Shown here piece by piece: positions 24,300-37,300 of a stretch of DNA of 64,000 nt. The position numbers were made by a program, and so were the translations under genes. The notes below the pieces were generated by a model that was not told the origin of the DNA, did no database searches, and saw only the letters and a list, made by a program, of their open reading frames with translations. Each line of letters starts with the position of its first letter. The stretch's first letter is position 1. This DNA comes from Linnemannia hyalina (taxonomy: Eukaryota; Mortierellomycota; Mortierellomycetes; Mortierellales; Mortierellaceae): the NCBI GenBank assembly GCA_019671135.1, contig JAHRHY010000006.1:1550001-1614000 (forward strand). The letters are read 5' to 3'.

Positions 24300-26915
24300 T
24301 TACAGGGTAGCTTCCTCGCGCTGGCGACGCTCCTGCTGGATGCAATCCTGGATAGGATCGAAGCGGTACTTTGTGGGCGTGGCGGGTGTCGACTGGGGCG
24401 AGAGAGGAGTTGAGCTGGCAGCGGTCATCGACATAGCCGCCATGGCAGCGCTGGTCAACGAACCTGTGCGTCCGCCACTGTTACTGCTCGACATCATGGG
24501 TCGGTCCAAAGACGAATGGGTGTGCTGAGAGTGGCTGTAAGAGTACGCGCGTGGATGCAACTCAGCCGCGGACGAGGTCGACGACGAGGTCAGAGTAGGA
24601 GAACCCAAAGACCGGCTTCCGCTGCCATGGAGGCTGGAAGATCCATGACCGCCATGATGGTGGTGGCGGTGGCTATGATCACGCTCGCGGTGGTCTCCAC
24701 TTGCGCTGCTGCTACTGCCAGCACCAGAGTGCGACAGATGATGGGCGGTCGCATGGTAGTGTCCACTGGCTGCTGCTGCGGCGGCGGCGGCAGTAGCCTT
24801 GGCCTCCTGCTGTCGCTGCTTCTTGAGTTGCTGGCGTTGTTGGTACTCCTGCTGGTACTGCTGTTGGTACTGCTGCTGCTGTCGGTAGTAGAACAGCTGC
24901 TGGTCTCGGGTAGATGCTACGTCCTCCATGCGCTCGACGACCTGCGTCATGGGCGATGTAGGAGAATCTGGGACCGACCATGGTTGGGGACCTCCATCCT
25001 GTGCGCCGCTCTGGTGATGATGGTGATGGTGATGGTGCTCTCCACGCTCACGCTCACGATGGTGAGAGGTGGTTGACGTAGGGAGGGGTGGCGGGTAAGC
25101 TACAGCAGACTGCGATCCATGAGTCTTTGGCGAATCCTGTGAGTGCTGTCGGGATGCAGGGCGATCGAGTTGGTCATCACAGTCCATACCCTCTCCTCCA
25201 TGTTGCTGCTGTTGCTGCTGCACATCGGATGAGAACGAGCGAGGTGGCGAGTTATGTCTGGACCCATGACGAGAAGATCCAGTAGGTGGGAGCGCCGCCG
25301 CCGCTACCGAGGGAGAGTTGTTGTTATCCTGGGAAGGCGAAGCAAGATATTCAGCCGACTCAAACTCGCTTCCTTCAACGCCGCCGGCCTCAGGGTCCTG
25401 AGGGTCGTACTTCTTGGAGCCTCCACGACGCGACTTGGGCGAGATGTGAGTGCGGTAATGTTGCATCATGTTATCCTGTCTCGAGAACTTGCTTGGGCAA
25501 CCAGGCATCAAGCATGCAAAGTTGCGTTCGCCCGTGTGGATACGGTTGTGGCGGGCCAAATGTCCACTATAAATAATTGTGGAATAGGGAGATAATTGTA
25601 TGTCAGCTTTTGTTTTGATTTGTTTGTTTGTGTTTGTTTTGTTTGTTTACTCGCTGCTTGTTTGTTTGTTTCGTCAGGCAGGGGTAAAGAGGAAAAGTGG
25701 CATTGCTATGCAATGCAGGGAGCAAGGCAGGGGAGTACACAAAAAGAACACAAGACTAGGGCGTATTGTTGATGTTGTTTGTGTGCCGTAAGCAGCAATG
25801 ACAACAGGCATAATCAAGTCGATTCATAAGCGCCATGTTATGTACCTTGTCGTGAAGCGCTTATTACATCCGGGGTGTGTGCATGAATACTTGCGCTTGG
25901 AGAAGCTTGGACCGGCAATGAGACCCTCAGGCAAGCCTGGGTGGCCCATATATCCGCGGTAGCCATCATGATCGTCTTGAGAGACATCTTCGGAGAAGGC
26001 GCGCATGAAAAAGGGCAGAGGAGATGAGCCAGGAGGAGGCACAAACGCAGGGGAGGAAGGGTAGGGCCCGTTGCTGTAAGGGTATAATTGAGCACCGCTG
26101 CTCAAGCTGCGGCTTCTCTGAGAGTTGGCCAGTGCGTCTTGGCCTCGTGTATCGAACCCAGACCGAAAAGGGGTGGCCGCATTGGTCAAGGATGTCGAAC
26201 GGCCGGTCTCGTAGCTCTCTGAGCGGTGGCGGTTAGACTTGTGGGAGGAAGAGGACGAGGAAGGGTAGTAATAAGGGTCCCGGCGCTCCTCTGAGAAGTA
26301 ATCGCGCACACCAGCGCGGTCGCGGAAGTGCGGGGATCGAGGTGACCGCACGGACGCCGAATGCTGTCCATGCAGCTCTGAGGCGTGTGGCGATCTCAGA
26401 TCAGCCTGCTGTGCACTACCGTCTGGGTTAGAAGAGGCACCCCCGAGTTCTGAAGGGCTGTCGTTCAAGATGCTGACCTTGGTACCTGAAGAGTTGGTGA
26501 TTGACAATCCAGCCAATTGCTTGGATTGTTGGTAGATTGCATGATCAGTCATTGAGTCGTCGATAGGGGAAGTGGCTCGTTGGTGCTGGTGGTGATGTTG
26601 TTGATGTTGATGATGATGCAATGGTGGGTAGGAAGCGAGGTCAGAAGGGCGGCTGGTGTTTCCGCCCTGAGAGTCTTTGCGATGGAAAGTTGAATGGGGT
26701 CGCGATGGTGGTTGTTGGTGTTGATATTGTTGTTGATGCTGCTGTTGTTGTCGTTGGTGTGACGATGATGATGAAGGTGGTGGTGGCGGTACTTCGGATC
26801 TGGGAGAGGCGAGCGGTGTGTGTGTAGAGGATGGGTGTTGGGTTGTGGAGGGGTTGTGGGGGCTGTAGAGCGATTGGTAGAATTGAGAAGGGTAGCTTGA
26901 GGTGGTGGTGGACAT
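24300..26915 (-). CDS. C2H2 zinc-finger transcription factor, Nrg1-like
   Basis: Two exons, 26915-25846 and 25566-24300; 778 residues. Two adjacent C2H2 fingers lie mid-protein: C345, C350, H363, H367, then C375, C380, H393, H397. The 279-base intron cuts finger 1 after the Thr-Thr, and joining restores FTTSGHLARHNRIHTGER. The TTSGHLARHNRIHTGE...FSRQDN..QHYRTH pattern matches fungal Nrg1/Nrg2-type repressors of glucose- and stress-controlled genes. The regions outside the fingers are disordered: Ser/Gln/His-rich before them, and after them a His run, Gln runs and an Ala run. The finger similarity supports DNA binding in the nucleus; repression and targets are inferred from the family. A very long gene-poor stretch lies upstream, as often seen for regulators with large promoters. 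Confidence 0.85.
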
Positions 26916-29900
26916 GGCAGAGGGTGGTGGTGGTGGGTCCTTGAGTATTTATATGAAATGGGGTTCCAGTCTTGAAGAGGGGTTGTTCAGTGGCCGACGG
27001 GATCGTACGCGCATTCAACCGTTGGTGAGAGAATTCAAGGGAGGAGGATTAAAAGAGTAAAATGAAAAAGGCCTGCTAGATGAAATTGAAAAATGGGACA
27101 ATAGTATTAAAGCAAGGTTCAAGGGATCCAGGGCCAGGCAAAGGTCAAGTAAGGCTCACTCAGGTCCAGGTTCAAGCCGAGAGTGAGAATGGAAGGGGAG
27201 ACAGACAAGAAAGGAGCAAGTACGTGGGGATTGTGATCTCTTTTCGCTGAAATTAAAAAATGGGGGGAATCAACGATGGGATGGATGGGTCTGTAGTGGC
27301 GAGATGACAAAGGAGGACGGGTACGAAGGAGAAGGGATGGAAAAAATATGAGCGCGCCAAGGCAGAAAAATGAAAAAGGATGGATGATGGCAGGAGGAAT
27401 TGGCACACAAGGAGAAGGAGAGAGACAGAGAGAATGAAAAAGAGGGACAGAGAGAAAGAGAGAGAGAAGGACACGGATAGAGAGAGAAGAGAAGGAGTAG
27501 GAGACGGAGGGAAAGGGAGCACACGAGAAATGGACACGGAGGGGTAAAAGGAAGGATGTGATGCCGTTGAAAAGGAAATCACGGATCGAGGGAAAAAAAA
27601 AGGACAGCAAGCAGCTCTTTCGAAGTCGTCCTCCTGGTGGCGGCTCCAAGCTATTGCAAGAGAGCTTTTTTATCGGGTCGAGAGAGAGAGAGAGCAAGGA
27701 TAGAACGGAGGGGGAGGAGGAAGAAGGAAAGAAGGGAGGGGAGAGATGACAGCTTGCTTGCTAGCCAACTAGCTAGCTAGTTATCTGGGTGGGGCTGTTT
27801 GGATGGGACTGGACCTTCGTCTACTTTCTTTCATATCGATACTGTATCCGATTCATTAAGAGTCGATTGTCCGGTGGTCATTCAATGCGACTAATTCAAG
27901 GCTTACCTTCTTGTTTGAACTAGAAATGGTTATGTGCCAACGTATGTAATTCGATTCGACGAAAGGTAGGAAAGTACACAAAGGCAGAGAAGGATAGTTG
28001 GAGTAACGCGTCGACCAATTGAAAGGGTAGTCGTTTCTTGTTGTCGCTGTTGTTGTTAGATGTTGTAGATGCTGTTGTTCTTGTAGTAAGTAAGGTCGTC
28101 GAGGTCGAGTAGCCGAAACTAGATTGGTAGAATAGAAAAAAAATGAAAAAAGATGGATGATGATGATGAAGGGGACAGAGAGAGAACAGCGAAAGAGAAG
28201 GGGGAAAGAAGAAAAAAAGAGATGGTTAGCATGCGAGGGTCAATATTTTTTTTTTTTCATTTCTGTTGAACATTCTTCTGGTGGAGTAGAGAAATGTATC
28301 CGCAACAAACATATTTGCTTAGATAGACAATTGAACGATAGGCCGGGCAAGATAGGTGCGGCGATGCGTTCACTCGCAAGCATGGACATTAACACGTTAG
28401 AAAAGTCCCTTGCAATGACGACAATGGGGATGGAAAACAAAACCATCCAACCACCAAGAACACAAAGTAGTAAAGGGTGTTCTGGCCCTCTTCCTCTTCT
28501 CCTTCTTCCTTGTCATTTGGAGAGAGGATCACTCATTCTTGATGGACTTGTTTGTTTGGTGTCTCTCTCGCACCCCTTTCAAACCTTGGCTGCACACCGA
28601 CTGGCATCCAACTCTCAACCTATTTCGGCTCTAACTCTACTCCAACTTCAACCAACTTTACCCAATGTCTACATCATCGACATCGCGGCCACATCTTACT
28701 ACTCTCTTCAAGAGACAAAGTATAGCGTAGAAAAGCAACTGCCTGTCATCATTCTCTCTTGCAATGCACAAAAGGGGAAACTGGAGGTCGAACCAACGAA
28801 GTGGTCCTGGTTGGAAGGGGGAGGGGGAAGGATAGCGTAAAAGAGAACACAGGATCACAAATGTGGGATATTGAACGAACGGCACTCAACAAGAACGGGA
28901 TGACAAGAACGAGAAACAACGAACCGCCCCCTTTCTTCATCCCTATGTCCCTTGGATGTGCGCTCGAACGGAACGAGAAAATACACATCGATACATGCAT
29001 ACTGCATGCACAACAACAGTAAACACTCATTGCACCAAACAAACACGCGCATACATCCCCGAGCATTGGCTCAAGGGTGGATTGGCATTTGGTTTGTTCA
29101 CTTTTCCGCTACTCTTCTTTTTTTTGAATACCAATGTTCAACAAGCCAACCAAAACAAAATAAACGTTATTTTTTTTTCTTCCACAATCCTCTCCCCTTT
29201 ATCAAGAGCTCTCTCCATCTTTCCTGAGCAAGCACACACGCACGCGCGAACGCACGAACGCACAAAATAACACAGGAGTGAAAAGGAATATCGGTCAAAG
29301 GGGTTTTTGGATTGACGGAGGGGGCGAGGGACAAGAAAAGAAAAGAAAGGGACAAAGGGGTAAAGCCTGCCTGTTTGTCTGTCTGCCTGCCTCAGTAAGG
29401 GAAGAAAACGTGGTCTTTCAAGGAGAGAAAGAGAAAAAAAACGAAAGCTAAACAACGTCCACACCCACACCGGATGTAGGAACGCGCTAAAATTGCACCA
29501 ACAAACAAAAACAAACTGAGAGCACAGAGGATAAACACCATATCACGGAGACGCAACGAAAATACCAACAAAGAAAAGAGAAAAAAAAAAAAAGACGTAA
29601 GGGCGAAGAACACCGTTTCCGGCGGTAGAATGATCCAAAAATGAGAATGCTCGCTTATTTTCCCCTCTCGATGTCATTCTTCGTCCTTTCCAATTCTGCA
29701 CGACATACACATTCACGCTCACGTCCATGCTTTGCACCGCGATTCCATATGAATTCTTTGATATTATCCGACCTTTTTTTCTTTGAAAGAACGAGAGAGA
29801 AAGAGAGAACAAAAACAAAGGCAACTTCGGGGGCGAGTTATTTTTGGAAATCAAGGAAGGTAAAAAGGGACAAAAGGAAAGGGGAAGAATGAGAAAAAAA

Positions 29901-31810
29901 GGGAAAGGGACGAAGAAAAAGCCAAAAGGAATATAGAGATATGGCAGGGTCATAAGGAGTACATGATGGGTAATTCAAGGGGGTTATGTCGATGACTGAG
30001 TAGGAGTGTATGCGTGTGAGTATCTGCGTGTGAATGTGTATGTGAAAAAGGCACACCAATGTCAACCTGTCCCCCAACCATTGAATCATCATCATCATCA
30101 TCATCAACAGCATCACCATCGTCCGAACACAATAGTCAAACCCGCAATATCGGAAATTAACTCGTTCAACTCGCTCTCATTGCCACTCTCTCTCTCTTGC
30201 ACTCGCTCACTCTCGTTCATTCGGTCTGTTTTTGATGCGCCTTTCTGGGCCTTATTTACCCAGGAAACGAATGCAGGAACAACAAGAACAGCAAACAACA
30301 CCAAAGTTCACAATAGAATCATCAGGTCATTGAACACACCGGTTCGCTGTTCTTTTTTTACGCCCATCGTGATGGTGCAATTAGTGAGCGATGGTGCCTG
30401 TCTGATGACCAGCAGCAACCTCACACAAACACTCCCTTCGAATAGGTTGGGAGGCTCTCGTTTTTTGTTCACCCTCTCTCTCTCTCTCTCTCTCGCTCCT
30501 TCGCTCTTTTTCTTCAGGAACAGGGATGAACAATGGATGAGCCGTAGCTTCAACTAGAAAACAAGTCCAGGGTAAAAAAAGGGGAATGGCGAAAGAAACT
30601 AGGGAAAAGGGAAGGGAAGAGCAAGGCGCGGCCTCTAGGTTTGATGATAATGTGCGTGTGTGTTTGTGGGGGTTTGTGTATGTGGCTGCATATTTCGGTT
30701 GGGTTTCCATCCTACGTATCTGAGCAGGAGAATAGCAGTGAAATGGTGAACCCCACTATGTCAACATCCACCATCCCAAAAAAAAACGAGGGGGTGAAAT
30801 AACAAAAAAAATATGACGGGGGTACGAAAAACAAGCAAGCAGGGATGAGCGTCAATTGTGTGTGCAGTACACAATAAAAGAACGGAGAACATGGCATCAT
30901 GGCGCAGTGCGGGTCAATTATCCTTGCTTTTTTTGTTTGCATATACCCTAATGCCATGCGCCCATTTCTGTGGAACAACAAAATAAAATTATCCAACGGT
31001 CAAGAAAGGGTAAATGGAAGAAAAGGTAGAGCGAGAACCCGTCTGAATTCCCAAGAAAAAAGCGAAAGGAATGGGAATCAGAGAAGGGAGCAACGAGGGA
31101 AGGAGGGTACAGGAAAACATGCCTGGACGGATTGCAGGGGCCACACAAGGCAGAGCAAAAAGAGACTGTGGGCAATGGTTTTTGCATGAATGTCGACGCG
31201 TCATGCTCAATTCCAAACAGACAAAAAACACGCCACCCTGTTGAACGACAAAAGGGAATAGGAAAAAGGCAAGGCAAGATGGCAGGGGCAGGCCAAAGGC
31301 TTGAGCGTCTCTGAAGATGGACAGGGGAGAGACAAAGGAAAAGAAAAGGGGAGAGGGGAGGGAGAGAAGAGGGAAGTGGAGGTTGGAATAGAGAGAGCAG
31401 TAAAAAATGCCTTGCTGTTCTCCCTCTTATTATTACTTTTCAGGGCAAGCACGTATCAATCTCACCGTGTGTCTCAGGGATAACACGCACCCTCACCTCG
31501 CATTCTTCAGCATCGCTCTTGGCATATCTCTTTCAGTCTTTCACCCTGAAATGTATGTGACCCTGAGCGTCGAACCCTGACCAAAGAAAGGGAGACAGAA
31601 AAGGAACAACAATACCCTAAGTAGCGCGTTTTTGCTCAAACGACAAAGAACTGCAGGGATAGCAGTCTTGATCCATCGGCCGAGAGGCAAAAAATAAACC
31701 GCTCAACAGGGACAAGGGCCAAAAGAACAACAATAGAAGGTAACGGATACATAAACGGTTGCATAGTGGAGAAGAGGGGGATCTGTGCCATGCATCTTTG
31801 GAGTTAGGAC

Positions 31811-32008
31811 AAAAAAAAAAAAAAAAAAAAAAAGAGGGCGGGAAAGAGAGTGTGGCCGCATAGGCTTGGGTGCGAGCGCGAGCGTGTTGGCAGGACAGCA
31901 GGGTCGAGTATAGTCCAAAATGACAGGAAGGGAGGCAGGGGTGGGGGGGGAGGATTGCTCATAAAAACGATAACAACAGCAACAACAACAACAACAACAA
32001 CAACAACA
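31811..32008 (+). repeat. A23 run and (AAC)n microsatellite
   Basis: 23 consecutive A at 31811-31833, and an AAC/AGC run at about 31974-32008. Non-coding context. Confidence 0.85.
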
Positions 32009-32199
32009 GGTCTGGGCTAAACTCCATGGTGAGCAAAAAGTTTTGTGTATAGGTATATGTTGTGTACACAAAAGAGATAATTATCGTGGAGGAGCCCAAA
32101 CGAACAAATCTCCCCCCAAATTTTCGCCCATCCTGACCCTTCTCTTTTCTCTCACTCACACTCTTGTTCTCTGTGTTGTGTTTGCAATCCCATCCAATC

Positions 32200-32247
32200 C
32201 AAACAAACAAACAAACAGACAAACAAACAAACAAACAAACAAACAAC
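32200..32247 (+). repeat. (AAAC)n microsatellite
   Basis: About 12 copies of AAAC with one AGAC variant. A similar CAAA run lies at 18460-18484 in the forkhead intron. Confidence 0.9.
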
Positions 32248-32763
32248 AACATCCAAGGAAGGATGAATGAATGCATTCAAGATTGCAGACAGTGCAACCA
32301 GCGTGATCAAATGCAAAAGGAGGAAGGGAAACAAAGAGAAGAATGACAGTTTGTGCACAAACCTTTTTTTGTCCGCCGTGTGTGGATGGATGTCTTGTCG
32401 AAGGGAACTTTTCTGCTTCCTGAGTAGAGAGGCGAGATGAAAGAGGAGAGAGAGTAGAGAAAGTTAGGCCTAATCATTTTGGGAGTTGTTGTGTGCTGGC
32501 GTAGCGTGAATTATATCAAGAAAAGAATGAGGGCCGTCTCTCCTTGACAGAGTGAAGATATGACGTTGAGCTGGCGTGAGGGCCAAGAGAGAAAAAAAAA
32601 TCAAATCGGAGATGCACAACACAGTGTAAGGTAAGGGTCCGTTGCGTGTTGTTGTGTGCTGTTTGTTTGTTGTTGTTGCTATTGTTATTGGGTTAGCTGG
32701 GTTTATTCAAGAGGAGCTGTTCGCTCTCGGGCTTTTGTGTTTATATTAAAAAAAAAGTCAAGC

Positions 32764-32795
32764 GACGACGATGATGATGATGATGATGATGATGT
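32764..32795 (+). repeat. (GAT)n microsatellite
   Basis: Run of GAC/GAT triplets; other short ATG/ATC triplet runs occur at 30085-30107 and 40109-40130. Confidence 0.85.
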
Positions 32796-33669
32796 GGCAG
32801 TGTGAGGTGATATCCAGGGCGCCCATTTTATGAGCGTGGTCGGATTGTCGATGTATCACTCAATGGAGAGTAAGTGAGAATGAGTGAATGAGTGAGCGAG
32901 TGAGAATGAGGAAGAGAGGGAGATAGGGGAGAGCAATTCAATTCACTCCAATCATGAATGATCGTCCCCTTTGGGGATTGGGAAGGAAGAGGGAGGAGTG
33001 GGTACAAGGCACCGTTCATAAGAGAAGGAACAGTAAAGTAAATAACATGACAGAAGGTTGAAGGTTGTTGTGGTTCTTCTCTTTCGGTGGCAATCAAAAA
33101 GAAATTTTCCTGTTCGCATGAATGAATATGTTCTCCCCAAAAACCGAGAATAAAGGAAAAGGAAGAAAGAATAAATTCCCCGAAGAAAGAGTAAAAGAGA
33201 GGAGCTGCATCGAAGCAGATCCTCTTCTTTCTCGACGCCTCTGACAATTCCTGGCTCCTCTCTCTCTCTCTCTATCTCTCCCTCTCTCTCTATCGTGGCG
33301 ATGGTACTTGAGGATGAAGAACTACGCCTCTTTCCTTTCCTTGATATCTGATAGGGTGGGATCAACTGACGGGAGCTGAGACCGATAAACAGTGTTGAAG
33401 AGGCTTACCGAAAGAGTGGTAAAAACTCCGGACTGGCTGCTGAAGAGAACGAGAAAAAGGCTGATAACTTAAGAGAGTGTTGTGTGGTTATGGCGGAAAG
33501 AATAAGCTGAATGGTGGGGTTGTGGAGTTAGGATGTATGTGTGGGCGTAAAGAAAAGAAGAGGAGAGCGTCGACTGGAACTGGAATATGAGAATGTGCTG
33601 AAGTGAATGAGTAGTGCGTGTGTGGATGAATGAATAAATGGATGAATGTGTTGAGGTTGTCGAGTGAGT

Positions 33670-34230
33670 TATGGCTGATTGAAGATGCTTTTTGGAGAAG
33701 AGGGAGAAAAAAAATGTGTATGCGTTGAGGAAGGGTATTTATGGTAAAGAGTGAGTGAAGGAGAGTGAGGTTCAGGGCCGGGTCGAGAGAGGTGGGTGGT
33801 GATATTTAGATATCGAGGCACAGGAGCGAGGGAAGAAGGGAAGGAAGAAGGTGGGAAGGAAGGGGGTAGGTAAGGTAAGGAAGGGTGAGTGAGGAGTGGG
33901 TGAGAGAGCGAGGGCGAGAAAACGAGGGACAGGGACAGGAGTAAAGGAAGGTAGGGGAGGACAAAGGGGAAGGAGAGGGTGAAGGAAGGAGGGTGAAGGA
34001 GAGAAGAGAGTGGAAAAGTGAGTGAGAGAGGGAGGATGCAATGATGGCCAATAAAAGGGTAGGGGTTGTGGGCAGAGGAAACGAAAAAGGAAAAGGGGAA
34101 AAAAAAAAAAAGACAGAAAGAAAAAGAAAGAAAGAAGGAGAGGTGGGGTGAGAAAGTAGTAGGAGGAAGCAAGAGTAAAAGCAAAGCGAGAGAGAGAGAA
34201 CGCGCGCAAAAGCAAACGAGGGTCGGTGGT
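33670..34230 (-). promoter_or_regulatory. Orphan pyrimidine-rich block on the minus strand
   Basis: About 560 bases rich in G and A on the plus strand, so CT-rich when read on minus. It has the same look as the leaders of minus-strand genes here (27420-27740, 59400-59590), but no minus-strand gene begins just below it. It could be a distal promoter or first untranslated exon of the Nrg1-like gene, or the leader of an unrecognised transcript. Confidence 0.3.
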
Positions 34231-35162
34231 GGTTTTGCTCCCTTTTATAATAACAATAAATAAAAATTGTTCCTTGGCTGAGTGGCCCTCGCTCAATCGT
34301 CTCTTATTCAGTGTTGTTGTTTTTTATATTTTTCTCGCCTTCGCTCTTTCTCGTCTAGTCATTCTTTCGTCCTTCCCTGAATGGACTGTCTACCTCGTGT
34401 TGCAAGCACACATACATACACACACAAACATAGGTATATACACAAAATAACAAAAGCAACACTAACCTTGCATGCAAAAAGCGTTCATTTATTGCAAAGG
34501 ACAAAAAGTACAACAGGAAAAAAGAAAAGAAAAACCTTACAGAGGACTCGTGCGTTGCTGGAGCCCTTGGAGGGTAATCGGAGATAATAGGCGGTCCTCC
34601 CAGACAGGGCAGGACAGGGACAGAACAGGGACAGGACACATATATCCACATACGATTGGAATGGGACACAAGGGGAATGCGAAAAGAGTTGCTTGAGTTG
34701 ACCAAAGAGCCGAGAATAGCAAGCAATTTCATTCGCAACAACAACCTGGGAAGAGAATGGGGACACCCGACTTGACTTACAAAAAAAAGACCGCTTTCCC
34801 GAGCAATGGACTATTGAGAATGTAAAAAAGAAGGAATGAAAGAAGGAAATGGACAACCACACCAAACAATCATGATCAAACCAGTAACAACAACAGCAAC
34901 GAGCAACTAAGCAACAAGATTCGCCAGTGGAGCCCTGCCTCGCAACCAGTTTTTTTTTTTATTCGGCTCTCTTGGTTTTTCTTACTGCTCTCTCCCTCTT
35001 TTTTCCTCCACTCATCTCTCGTTCTCCTTGTGCAAATATGAGATTCATCATCAACTAGAGAAACTCTAATGGGAAGAGACCAAACCCGATGGGGAGACTT
35101 TCAGCCCAAGGCAGCCTGCCTGCGCTTTTTCTGTGTATTGACAACACCTTAACAACAGTCTC

Positions 35163-35959
35163 TTACAAACAAAGATATGTATCAGTGTCCGTACGATTCA
35201 CGGGCAAACAGTAGGGCTTTTCATCATCAAGGTTGGAGGGGTCACACTTTGTTGCTGTTTCTAAGGTAGGATCGTTCTTGAGGCAGCCAGGAGGAAGATC
35301 ATGCCATATCATCTTATCTTCAGCAATGTCCATCGAAGATCGATCCTCCCTTCTGTTGTCCCCTCCTATCACCCCTCTTTGCCTCTCTTTCCATCTCTCC
35401 TTCTATGCCTGCTCATCACAGGGTCGTTTTATTCTTCCGTGTTTTTTTTCCTTCCCCTCGGCCAAAACACAAATAGAAATAAGACAAGCGCAATTAAATG
35501 TTTCCATGTCAACAAACAATCGATCCACCTCCTTTTCCTTTCCCCAGCCCTCTTTCTCGTCCTATTCGAACGATCGCTTACCTCAGAAGCATAAATGGAT
35601 TCATTTCCCAATGCTCATTTCATAGCTTTTTTCTTTTTTTGCCTTTTCGATCATAATATTTCAGGACAACAAATGGCATACCTTTCAATGGGATACATTG
35701 CGCATTTGTTTGTGGGAGAAAAAGGGTCAAGTGAGGATGGGAAAAAAAACATCGTGTTGCCTGCCTGCTTACCCCGGATGTACCAAATAGGCTGGTTTTG
35801 GGACCTGGCGTTGTTGCACTCATTCTCCTTCTTGCATTTTCGACCTGCATTAACCAGAACAAACAAAACCACAAACAGCAATCGTCGTCATCCCACAAGA
35901 ACGCAAAAGATCAAGGAGAAAAAAGTTACACAAATGCCAGATGATGCGGGTCCTCCCTA
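35163..35959 (-). CDS. Possible small Cys-rich secreted protein, 3'-terminal exons
   Basis: Not a recognised family. Three minus-strand segments join in phase. A 30-base candidate microexon 35959-35930 has acceptor CACACAG and donor GTAACT. Exon 35844-35773 has acceptor TTAATGCAG and donor GTAAGC. The last exon is 35317-35163 with acceptor GCTGAAG and a TAA stop. The last two give RKCKKENECNNARSQ... then DKMIWHDLPPGCLKNDP... and KPYCLPVNRTDTDTYLCL at the C-terminus. The spaced cysteines, NxT-like sites and lack of low-complexity bias look like a folded extracellular protein rather than intergenic noise. The start and any signal peptide must lie upstream; the candidate exon at 36887-37183 is one option, but no phase-correct link was found. 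Confidence 0.4.
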
Positions 35960-36886
35960 CTGTGTGTGCAAGTGTAGGTATATTTATGTGTACACACCAG
36001 GCGACGTTGGGGTGTCTTACTGGATGAGAGTAAAGGCAAGCATGCAGAGGAAAATCTCACTATGCTCTAATGCTAAAAGGATCGAAAGGAGTGACCTGAG
36101 AGAAGGAAAGGGCAATTTGTGTTGTGTTTGCGGGACAAAAATAAGGCCACTTGAACACAAACAGGGTGAAGTGGGTGTCTCTGCTCACATACATCTTCTA
36201 TGGTAATGCATACCCACTCGCGTCCATTTCCGTAAATTCATCGCCCCTTCCAACTCCAACTCAGCTTTTTTTTTTTTGGTTTCTCTTTTAACAGCGTTCG
36301 AACTAGATCGTGCCACAGACCCCTTTGCTCTTGTGAGCAAGAATGAAAGTCTAGGAAACCAGGACCTTTTAGTGAAAATAGTTTCTGCGTTTTCTGTTTA
36401 GTGTCGTAATCGTAATCGATCCTGGGAGAGCAGTAATGGGAATGAGAGTGGGAATGGAAGAGCAGCGACAAGAAAAAAAAAGGAAGGGAGAGGAGGGGTC
36501 AATGCCCATGAAAATGAGGCAAAACATGGAAGACGTTAGAAGAGAAAAAAAAAGGGAAACACCCTGCATGTTCGATAAAAAACGTACATCGAACAAGCAA
36601 TCAGCCATTTAAAATATCTTTCTGTTCATAAAGAGTGTGATTGACAATGCAAACAAATCAATAACGAGAACCAATTCAAAAAAAAAAAAGAAACGGCAAG
36701 ATGGCCAAAGAGCCGATACTAAAGGTACGTGGTAATAGTGTTCGCATTGTCAAATGTGTTCAAAGGAAAAAAGAACCAGAACCAACGCTAAAAACGTTTT
36801 CTTTTTTTTTTTCGCTTGACAAGTAAGGAGCACAAGATGGCTCTTGAGCACCCCACTCTTATTGGCTCTTCCTTCTTTTCCCTCAC

Positions 36887-37183
36887 TTTTCCTTCTTTCG
36901 CCACTTCTTGCATTTTTTCTAAGGTCCTGGATGCCGTGAGAATATGGATTTCATTGGACGCAATGGCCCCGCGCGGTGCAACAACGCTCGCATCGTAGCA
37001 ATAAGGGTACAGAGTCAGGGTAATCAGGTTTTCTTCCCTATCTGTTGCAATACGGAAAGTGGGGTACATGGTCTTGGTTTGTATAGATCCTCGGGTGCAT
37101 GCAGCAACGGAAAAGAACAAAGAAAGGAAACCTAACCCCAAGAAAGTAAAGAGTAACGCTATTCTAAGATCCTGACTGAGCAC
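36887..37183 (-). CDS. Possible signal-peptide-bearing exon of an unrecognised secreted protein
   Basis: An open stretch on minus begins with a strongly hydrophobic segment (LRIALLFTFLGLGFLSLFF then SVAAC), a textbook signal-peptide shape. It continues into a mixed, globular-looking sequence (TKTMYPTFRIATDREENL, LTLYPYCYDASVVAPRG). A GTGAGG donor at 36886 would end it in phase 0. There is no in-frame ATG: a GTG stands at 37183 with a stop shortly upstream, so the start would have to come from another exon (an ATG-led short frame begins at 37300). It may belong to the same gene as the Cys-containing exons at 35.2-36.0 kb. No family recognised. Confidence 0.3.
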
Positions 37184-37300
37184 TTTGTACCCTTATTTCT
37201 TTTGTTCTTGTACTTGTTTGTTTGTTGGTGTTTTATCCTGGATGGTTGCTTCCTTGGATATCCAAGCGAGTGTACAAGCGCACAAAATACGAGAAATCAT

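Larger units (their letters stand above)
26916..35162. other. 8.2 kb without a supportable gene
   Basis: Starts with the promoter side of the Nrg1-like gene: a purine-rich plus strand at 27420-27740, meaning CT-rich on the sense strand. The rest is A-rich and simple-repeat-rich, with scattered short open frames of low-complexity composition. A second minus-strand CT-rich block lies at 33670-34230. I saw no tRNA, rRNA or transposon ends. Confidence 0.5.

Noticed and set aside
24516..25076. Open frames on plus across the Nrg1-like gene
   Set aside because: Antisense shadows of Gln, His and Ala runs in a gene with clear zinc fingers.
28157..28840. 227-codon plus-strand open frame
   Set aside because: Starts in a purine repeat, contains a Phe/Ser-rich middle and no domain; looks like chance openness in A-rich sequence.
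32200..32247. Regular short repeats that could suggest a CRISPR array
   Set aside because: These are pure microsatellites with no unique spacers, in a eukaryotic setting.
35595..36206. 203-codon plus-strand open frame with several cysteines
   Set aside because: No domain, and it covers the minus-strand segments that have matching splice phases and a more protein-like sequence. Kept as an alternative reading.
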